Notes under the pieces: generated by a model
Seen by the model: only the letters and a program-made list of their open reading frames with translations
What the model was told of the DNA's origin: nothing
The model's database searches: none
Shown here: in pieces, positions 58,431 to 64,000 of the stretch
Layout of the letters: each line of letters starts with the position of its first letter
Numbering within the stretch: the stretch's first letter is position 1
Assembly: GCA_963817405.1 (NCBI GenBank)
Contig: CAWFNW010000002.1
Span: forward strand, 558,001 to 622,000
Direction of reading: 5' to 3'
Origin: CAWFNW01 sp963817405
GTDB lineage: Bacteria > Actinomycetota > Coriobacteriia > Anaerosomatales > Anaerosomataceae
Length of the DNA: 64,000 nucleotides
Made by a program: the position numbers and the translations under genes

Positions 58431-59390
58431 GTGGAGACCGACAGGCGCCGCCTCGCGGCGATCGACATCGGCACGGTCACGACGCGGCTGATGGTCGCCG
58501 ACGTGTCCACCTCTGGCGTCGAGGAGATCGCACGCCGCTCGCGTATCACGCACCTTGGCGAGGGCTGGACGTCCACAGGGCGCTTGTCCCAGCAAGCGAT
58601 GTACCGGGTCGCGGCGTGCGTGGCGGCGTTCGCCGAGGAGGCGCGTACCCTCGGCGCGAGCGAGATCGTGGCGATTGCCACGAGCGCGGCGCGCGATGCC
58701 GAGAACAGCGCGGACTTCCTCGAGCGCCTCGAGGCGACCGGCGTGCGCCCCGAGATCATCTCCGGCGCGCGTGAGGCGTACCTCACCTTCCTCGGCGCGA
58801 CGTTCGACCTCGGCGCGGACGACACGCTCGTCGTCGACGTCGGGGGAGGATCGACCGAGCTCGTGTTGGGCTCGCGCGACGAGGACGGCACAACCACCAT
58901 CGAGTCTTCACGCTCGATCGATGTCGGCTCGCGCCGCGTGACGGAGCTCTTCCTCGCCTCCGACCCTCCCACCCGCGCCGAGCAGGACGCGGCGCGCGAG
59001 CACATCACGACCGCGCTCCGCCCGTACTTCGACGGGCTTAAGACCAAGCCGCGCGACATGATCGCGGTCGCCGGCGCGGCCACGAGCCTCGTCGCCATCG
59101 AACTCGGCCTGGACCCGTACGACTCCGCGCGCGTCCACGGGCACCGTCTGGGCGGCCATACGATCGCGGACATCCGCGAGGAGCTCGCCGCGCTCAGCCT
59201 CGAGCGGCGGCGGCAGGTCGTCGGTCTCGAGCCCGACCGCGCGGGCGTGATCGTCGCGGGCGCACTCATCCTGGAGACGGCCACCGCGCTCGCGGGGCTC
59301 GATTCGACGCTCGTGAGCGAGCAGGATATCCTCTACGGTATGGTGCTCGATCGCTTCGGGGGTACGTACGAGGTGGTACCTCCCGAATAG
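58431..59390 (+). CDS. ppx: Ppx/GppA family phosphatase
   Basis: Exopolyphosphatase/guanosine pentaphosphatase-type ASKHA protein of 319 residues. Phosphate loops are LAAIDIGTVTTRLMVADV near the N-terminus and VVDVGGGSTELVLG in the middle, with VAGAATSLVAIEL later. It lacks the C-terminal HD domain of E. coli Ppx, as do other short actinobacterial versions. It hydrolyses polyphosphate or pppGpp (family knowledge). GTG 58431 is used, with AAGGAG 13 bases upstream. Confidence 0.92.
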   Translation: METDRRRLAAIDIGTVTTRLMVADVSTSGVEEIARRSRITHLGEGWTSTGRLSQQAMYRVAACVAAFAEEARTLGASEIVAIATSAARDAENSADFLERLEATGVRPEIISGAREAYLTFLGATFDLGADDTLVVDVGGGSTELVLGSRDEDGTTTIESSRSIDVGSRRVTELFLASDPPTRAEQDAAREHITTALRPYFDGLKTKPRDMIAVAGAATSLVAIELGLDPYDSARVHGHRLGGHTIADIREELAALSLERRRQVVGLEPDRAGVIVAGALILETATALAGLDSTLVSEQDILYGMVLDRFGGTYEVVPPE

Positions 59391-59435
59391 TCCGGTGTGC
59401 ACTCGGTCGGTGCATCAGACCGAGAGGGGATATGA

Positions 59436-59522
59436 GGCGGCGTATCCGAACTGGTACAGGAGGGGGCCTTAAAAGCCTCTGGCCGAAAGGCCGTGTGGGT
59501 TCGAATCCCACCGCCGCTACCA
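59436..59522 (+). tRNA. tRNA-Leu (anticodon UAA)
   Basis: A complete class II tRNA of 87 bases. The acceptor GGCGGCG pairs with CGCCGCT (G-U at the first pair), the anticodon loop is CTTAAAA with TAA at 34-36, the long variable arm is GGCCGAAAGGCC, the T arm is GTGGG-TTCGAAT-CCCAC, and CCA is encoded at 59520-59522. Confidence 0.96.
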
Positions 59523-59561
59523 CAAGTGTCCGCTAGCGCTGTCGTGCGAAAGGAGCGTGAC

Positions 59562-60227
59562 GTGTCGGTCGACTCGGTTTCTCGGCTCTGCGAAGCGCTC
59601 GTGATGCGCGATGCAGGCGCGGCGATTGAAATGATCGAGGAGGCCAAGGCGCTCGGGCAGACCGACGACCAGGTCTTCGACGCGCTCTACGCGCCCGCGC
59701 TCGCGTGCCTGGGTGGCGCGTGGGCCACCGGCGGCATCGACGAGGCGACCTTCGCTCGCTCGGCGGTCATCGCCGACCAGATCGCGCCGTTCGTCGTGCC
59801 GTCCGCCGTTCCGCGCGACCGGGGCGTGGGCGTGGTGATCGGCACCGCGAAGGGCGACCGCCACTCGGTGCTCAAGAACATCGTCGCCTCCGTGCTCTCC
59901 GAGGACGGCTATCGCGTCTCCGACCTCGGCGTGGGCGTGCCCACGTGGGAGTTCCTCGCCGCGATCGAGCAGACGGGCGCTCGCGTGGCCATCGTCTGTG
60001 TCGAGTCGACGCCGGCGGTCCTCGGCGTGCAGCACCTGCGCAGCCGGTTGGACCGGCGCGGTCGCAACGAGGTGATCGTGCTCGCGGCAGGCGGTCTCTT
60101 CGCCGCCGAACCGGCCCGGGCGCGCGATGCCGGCGCAAGCGGCGCCATCACGAGCGCCGCGGGCGCACTGACGGTGCTCGCGCGCGTGACCGAGGACCTC
60201 CTTACGCTGCGTGGCGGTGCGCGATGA
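59562..60227 (+). CDS. Cobalamin (B12)-binding domain protein
   Basis: A 221-residue protein with the MtaC/MetH-type layout: a four-helix cap (about 1-85, DQVFDALYAPALACLGGAWATGGIDEA) and a Rossmann-like B12 domain (90-215). The B12 motif is GDRHSVLKNIV. The His ligand of DxHxxG is present, but the Gly is replaced by Leu. CVESTPAVL and LAAGGLFAAE follow. It may be a corrinoid carrier or a B12-dependent sensor. GTG 59562 has AAAGGAG upstream. Its stop overlaps the TPR gene start. Confidence 0.85.
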   Translation: MSVDSVSRLCEALVMRDAGAAIEMIEEAKALGQTDDQVFDALYAPALACLGGAWATGGIDEATFARSAVIADQIAPFVVPSAVPRDRGVGVVIGTAKGDRHSVLKNIVASVLSEDGYRVSDLGVGVPTWEFLAAIEQTGARVAIVCVESTPAVLGVQHLRSRLDRRGRNEVIVLAAGGLFAAEPARARDAGASGAITSAAGALTVLARVTEDLLTLRGGAR

Positions 60228-61387
60228 GCCGGACGAGGCCGTCGGCCACAAACGACGCCATCGACCTCGCACGCGGCGGTCGGATGGATGCCGCGGTGCG
60301 CGTGTGCTACGAGACGCTTGCGCTCGACGACCGCGATGCCCGCATCCACGCGCTCTTCGCGACTTTGATGCTTGAGCTGGGATGCGACGCCGAGGCGATC
60401 GCCGCCGCGACGCGCGCGATCGAACTCGACAGCGCCTGCGCGCCCGCGTACCTCGCGCTGGGGCTTGCGTACGACCGCTCGGCGACCACGCGCGACCAGG
60501 CGCTGCTGGTCTGGCACGAGCTCGCCGAGCTTCTGCCCGATCTCCCCGAGGCCCATATCCAGCTTGCCGAGGCCTACGGTGCGGTCGACATGGACGACGA
60601 CGCCGAGGAGAGCTGGGAGCGCGCGCTTGCGCTCGATCCCCAGAGCCGCCGCGCGCTGTGGGGCCGCGCGCTCGTCGCGCTTCGCCGCGAGGGTGTCGGA
60701 CCCGCGCTCGAGCACCTACGCGCGGCAGCCGAGGTCGACCCAGAGCACGACGCGTTCGTGAGCTCGCTTGCGCGGCGAGCTGCCGCTGCTGCAGCCGGCG
60801 AGGCTGCGGCGGACGACGCGGCCACAGCCGCTCACGTCGCCGCCATCGACGCGCTTGAGGCTGACGACGCGCTCGAGGCGCTTCGCGAGGTGCGCGCCGC
60901 GCTCGCCATCGACGCCAACGACGCGCTCGCGCTCGCTCTCGCGTCGGTTGCGTTCCAGCGGCAGGGTGCGGACCACGAGGCGCTCGCAACGGCGCTCCGC
61001 GCGCTCGAGATCGATCCGAACCTCCCCGTGACGCTCGCCGTGCTCGCCCGAGCGCTTGGCGGATGGCCCGGCCTTGCGCGCCGACGAGCGCGCGTCATCA
61101 TCGCGCTCGCCAAGACAGCCCCGGGCGAGTCACACGCGCACGTGCTGCTTGCCGAGTCGCTCCTCGGCCTCGCCCGCTTCGAGCACGCCGAGCGCGCATA
61201 CCGTGGCGCGCTCCACTTGGACGCCGCGAATGTCCGCGCCCGCTTCGGGCTCGCGCTCGTCCGGCTCATCCAAGGGTCGCACGGCGACTCGGCATTTGAG
61301 GCGCGGCAGGCGTCTGCGCTCCACATCCGGGAGAGCGGGCTTGCGTGGCGGCTCTTCGACGGCGAGCCGACAGGGGAGGAGGCGTAG
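60224..61387 (+). CDS. TPR-repeat protein
   Basis: A 387-residue Ala-rich cytosolic protein made of about nine TPR-like helical pairs (for example DAAVRVCYETLALDDRDARIHAL, and HAERAYRGALHLDAANVRARFG). No signal peptide or catalytic domain is present. It presumably mediates protein interactions. It is coupled to the B12-binding gene upstream (ATGA overlap) and abuts the glycosidase-like gene downstream, forming a three-gene unit. Confidence 0.85.
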   Translation: MSRTRPSATNDAIDLARGGRMDAAVRVCYETLALDDRDARIHALFATLMLELGCDAEAIAAATRAIELDSACAPAYLALGLAYDRSATTRDQALLVWHELAELLPDLPEAHIQLAEAYGAVDMDDDAEESWERALALDPQSRRALWGRALVALRREGVGPALEHLRAAAEVDPEHDAFVSSLARRAAAAAAGEAAADDAATAAHVAAIDALEADDALEALREVRAALAIDANDALALALASVAFQRQGADHEALATALRALEIDPNLPVTLAVLARALGGWPGLARRRARVIIALAKTAPGESHAHVLLAESLLGLARFEHAERAYRGALHLDAANVRARFGLALVRLIQGSHGDSAFEARQASALHIRESGLAWRLFDGEPTGEEA

Positions 61388-63283
61388 ATGGACGACGCTC
61401 CTGTCCAGGCGTTCTTCGTCGGCGTCGACTACCAGCCGATCGATGACGAGCGTCGCGCCGGCGACTGGTATGAGCTCGACTACCCGGGCGACTTCGCCGC
61501 CATCGCCGCAGGGGGACTCCGCCGGTTAAGGCTCACGTGCGCCTGGCGATTGATGGAGCCGCAGGTCGGCCAGTACGACGAGGCGGTTCTCGCGCGCCTC
61601 GACGCGCTGATCGCCGCCGCCGCTGCCGCCGGCCTCGAGGTCGTGCTGTGCTTCTTCGCCCACGACTCCCTGGCGGCACTCTCCGAGGCGCCGTGGGCGA
61701 CCGGGCGCGATGCCTACACGGACACCTACGTCTTCGAGCGGCAGGCCGAGTTCGCTCGGCACATCGTGAGCCGCTACAAGGAGGAGCCCGCGATCGTCGC
61801 GTGGGAACTCGCCGACGCTGCCTATCTGCGTGGCTTCACCACCGAGCCGGCGCTCGAGGCGTGGACGCTCGCGCTCCGAGCCGCCGTTCGCACAATCGAC
61901 GAGGACCGCCCGCTCCGGCTCGGCATCGACGCCGAGACGCATCTGCGCGCGACGGGCGTGGATGCAAGGCCCGCCATCGACCTCTGCGAAGAGGCGGCGG
62001 TCGAGTCCTCGGCCGAGTACGCCGCCTACGCCGTCGGCGGCGCCCCGGGCGGGCGCATCGGCTCCCATTTGGACGGCTTCCTGCTCCGCCTCGCGCTGGA
62101 CGAGCTTCCCGCCGTCGCTGAGGGCATCGGCCCTCGCGATCTGGAGGGCTCGCCCGCTGAGGATGTCGTCCGGCTCAGGACGGGCCTCTACTCGGCGCTC
62201 ATGAACGGCGCGAGCGGGGCCATGCTCCGCCGCTGGCGCGGACTCCTGACCGAGCCACGCGCGCCGTACCACGTCGATCCCGAGGAGTCGCTCGCGGGCG
62301 TCTGCCTTACCGACGGCACGCCGACGGCCATGCTTGCGGAGGTCGGACGGTTCGCTGCGGTGGCGGCTGCGGTCAGCGGCTACGAGCTCGTGCCCGACCG
62401 CGTCGCGGTCCTGATGCCGGCCGAGCGCTACCAGGTGCTCCCGTCGCTTGCCGGTATCCGAACGCCGCGCACCTGCCTCGCTGCGTACGTGGCGGCCAAG
62501 GAGGCGCACCTCCCGGTGACCGTCGTCCGCGAGGGCGATCGCGTCGTGCGAGTGCACGTGATGATCGTGCCTGGCGCGAGCGCGCTCGACGCGGAGACGT
62601 GGCGCTCGCTCGCTGCGTTCGTGCAGGCCGGCGGCGCAGCGGTGCTCTCGTACGGCGGCGGCGATGCCGATCCGACGCTCCGCGAAATCTTCGGCGTCGA
62701 GTTCCTGGGCGACGACGGGCCGCGGACGTCGCTCTCGTGCCGGGTCGCCCAAGCCGACCTTCTCCCCGGCGTGTCCACCTTCACGTCGCCGATTCCGGTC
62801 CCGCACTTCGCTCGGCTGGGCGGCGGCTCGGCAACCGTGGTCGCGACCGATCGCGACGGCGCGCCGCTGGTGACGCTCCGCCAGTACGGGCAGGGGAGGG
62901 CGCTCTTCGTGGCGGCGCCGCTCGAGCGCATGCTCTCCGAGGCCGACCCCGCGTCGGCACCGGATGCCGTGTGGACGCTCGTGCGCGGCATCTATGCAGG
63001 CGTGGCGGGCGCGTCGGGAGCGGCCGCGGCGCTTCGCTGCGATCGGCCCGACGTCGAATTCGCGCACTTCATCGGCACCGACGATGACATCGTCGTGCTC
63101 CTGAACCACGCGGGTCTCGCCCAGAGTGCGACGCTCGTCTTCCCGCGCGAGGTTGCCGACGTGAGCGACGTTCGCGGTGGAACGCCGGTGCGCGTGGCGT
63201 CGACGGCGTTCGGCGTGCCGCTCACCGCGTTCGGCACTGCGTCGCTCCGGGTCACGTACCGGGGCGACGCCGGCGAGGGCTAG
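61388..63283 (+). CDS. Degenerate glycoside hydrolase-like (GH5/GH42-type barrel) protein
   Basis: A 631-residue protein with no signal peptide. The N-terminal half (1-300) follows a GH5/GH42-type TIM barrel: GVDYQPID, the strand LRRLRLTCAWRLMEP, VVLCFFAHDS, and AIVAWELADAA. The last would normally read WELANEP with the acid/base Glu; here Asn-Glu is replaced by Asp143-Ala144. The middle (about 330-500) looks like the class-I amidotransferase-like domain of GH42 enzymes (MPAERYQVLP, MIVPGASALDAETWRSLAAFVQAGG). A small beta domain ends the protein. Loss of the catalytic Glu suggests a binding or regulatory role. GAGGAGG precedes ATG 61388. Confidence 0.75.
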   Translation: MDDAPVQAFFVGVDYQPIDDERRAGDWYELDYPGDFAAIAAGGLRRLRLTCAWRLMEPQVGQYDEAVLARLDALIAAAAAAGLEVVLCFFAHDSLAALSEAPWATGRDAYTDTYVFERQAEFARHIVSRYKEEPAIVAWELADAAYLRGFTTEPALEAWTLALRAAVRTIDEDRPLRLGIDAETHLRATGVDARPAIDLCEEAAVESSAEYAAYAVGGAPGGRIGSHLDGFLLRLALDELPAVAEGIGPRDLEGSPAEDVVRLRTGLYSALMNGASGAMLRRWRGLLTEPRAPYHVDPEESLAGVCLTDGTPTAMLAEVGRFAAVAAAVSGYELVPDRVAVLMPAERYQVLPSLAGIRTPRTCLAAYVAAKEAHLPVTVVREGDRVVRVHVMIVPGASALDAETWRSLAAFVQAGGAAVLSYGGGDADPTLREIFGVEFLGDDGPRTSLSCRVAQADLLPGVSTFTSPIPVPHFARLGGGSATVVATDRDGAPLVTLRQYGQGRALFVAAPLERMLSEADPASAPDAVWTLVRGIYAGVAGASGAAAALRCDRPDVEFAHFIGTDDDIVVLLNHAGLAQSATLVFPREVADVSDVRGGTPVRVASTAFGVPLTAFGTASLRVTYRGDAGEG

Positions 63284-63381
63284 GCCCGCCCGCAACACCA
63301 GCCCCGCGCTCCGCGCTTGCCGTCACTTCATCAGCAGGACTTATACTGAGTATCGTTACTCGACGCGAATCGGAGGTCGTT

Positions 63382-64000
63382 GTGGAGCCTGTGCGCCTGA
63401 CACAGCTCTCCAGCAAGGCGGGTTGAGCCGCTAAGTGGGGTCCGGGTGACCTCGCTCGCGTGCTCGACCAGATCAGCCCGGGCGCCTCGGAGGACCTGAT
63501 GGTCGGCTTCGAGACGTCAGACGACGCCGCGGTCTACCGCCTCGGCGATCAGGCCGTGCTGCTCACGGTCGACTTCTTCACGCCCATGGTGGACGACCCG
63601 TATGACTTCGGGCGCATCACGGCGGCGAACGCACTCTCCGACATCTATGCGATGGGCGGGCGACCGCTCACGGCGATGAACCTTCTGGCGATGCCGTGCT
63701 CGCTTCCGCCGGAGATCACTGCCCGAGTGCTGCAGGGCGGCGCGGACAAGGTGCGCGAGGCGGGCGCCGTCATCGTCGGCGGGCACACCATCGACGACAA
63801 GGAGCCCAAGTACGGGCTCTCGATCATGGGCGTGGCGCGGCCCGAGGACGTCGTGCGCAACATCGGCGCGCTCCCCGGTGACGTTCTCGTGCTCACCAAG
63901 CGGCTGGGCGTGGGCATCCTGAACACGGCACTCAAGCAGGGCCTCGAGACCGAGGAGTCGCTCGCCGAGGTCATCGGGAGCATGGCGCACCTCAACCGAG
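63382..64000 (+). CDS. selD: Selenide, water dikinase SelD (selenoprotein), cut by window end
   Basis: SelD makes selenophosphate from selenide and ATP for Sec synthesis. GTG 63382 lies 5 bases after GGAGG. The start reads LTQLSSKAG, then TGA (63424-63426, codon 15), then AAKWGPGDL. This UGA sits at the position of the catalytic Cys17 of E. coli SelD and so encodes selenocysteine, with the essential Lys three residues on. GFETSDDAAVYRL, TVDFFTPMVDDPYDFGRI and IYAMGGRPLTAMN confirm the family. The sequence stops at 64000, so about 140 residues are missing. selA/selB may follow. Confidence 0.95.
63437..63453 (+). promoter_or_regulatory. SECIS hairpin in selD mRNA
   Basis: GGGGTC (63437-63442) pairs with GACCTC (63448-63453), five Watson-Crick pairs and one G-U, closing a CGGGT loop. 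It starts 10 bases after the UGA codon. A GG-U apical loop at this distance fits a bacterial SelB-binding SECIS. Confidence 0.65.

Noticed and set aside
59266..59523. Antisense ORF starting MVAAVGFEPTRPF over the tRNA
   Set aside because: This is a well-known false protein created by translating the reverse strand of a tRNA gene; the tRNA-Leu fold explains the sequence.
63317..63347. Promoter TTGCCG-19-TATACT upstream of selD
   Set aside because: The -10 box is good, but the spacing of 19 and the poor -35 make the pair too weak to list.

Overview
The window is high-GC DNA with strong Shine-Dalgarno sites. It carries an HspR-controlled dnaK-grpE-dnaJ-hspR-clpB cluster, an E-type sortase, DUF501, a FtsB-like protein, hydrogenase maturation and nickel uptake genes, and two genes that read through UGA as selenocysteine. 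Together these suggest an anaerobic or facultatively anaerobic actinobacterium, most likely a Coriobacteriia-like lineage. That placement is inference from gene content; there is no rRNA in the window.

Layout. 0-5.7 kb (+): the end of a membrane protein gene, a LytS/LytTR two-component pair, a phosphodiesterase, a universal stress protein and a DUF485/ActP acetate-type symporter, with actP frameshifted. 5.8-22.1 kb (-): a long co-directional run. Read in transcription order it holds a secreted membrane protein, a PIN-TM-TPR protein, trxB, trxA, DUF3842, a CooT-like protein, a small unknown protein, a NikMN-NikQ-NikO nickel ECF transporter, a zinc-ribbon protein, hypF, hypC, hypD, hypE, an EamA transporter and pgi. 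In the hyp cluster hypF is interrupted by a 130-bp element with perfect 21-bp terminal inverted repeats, and hypC and hypD each carry an apparent +1 frameshift; only hypE is intact.

22.3-32.6 kb: lon, then a surface module. This module has a 1376-residue LPxTG-anchored protein with seven 107-residue tandem repeats, a divergent gene for a secreted HExxH protein preceded by a convincing cyclic-di-GMP-I riboswitch, and a class E sortase. An epimerase, an unknown protein and a ferredoxin follow. A c-di-GMP-controlled secreted metalloprotease next to a sortase-anchored repeat protein recalls the adhesin-release switch known from Clostridioides difficile, and is the most interesting system here.

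32.8-40.1 kb: the heat-shock operon and a 55-residue membrane peptide. 40.1-54 kb: a GerMN lipoprotein, a PAS/GAF/PP2C phosphatase, a UBP zinc finger, threonine aldolase, a selenocysteine peroxiredoxin, a NYN-domain protein, DUF554, nth, mfd, a PrsA/SurA foldase, mazG and eno. 54-64 kb: small unknown proteins, pyk, a ftsB-like gene, DUF501, ppx, tRNA-Leu(UAA), a B12-binding protein, a TPR protein, a degenerate glycosidase-like protein and the start of selD, itself a selenoprotein gene with a visible SECIS hairpin.

Assembly cautions: a near-perfect Illumina adapter remnant lies at 41193-41213, and the frame breaks in actP, hypC and hypD each look like one extra base. Either sequence errors or real gene decay could explain those three; the hypF break is explained by the inserted element.
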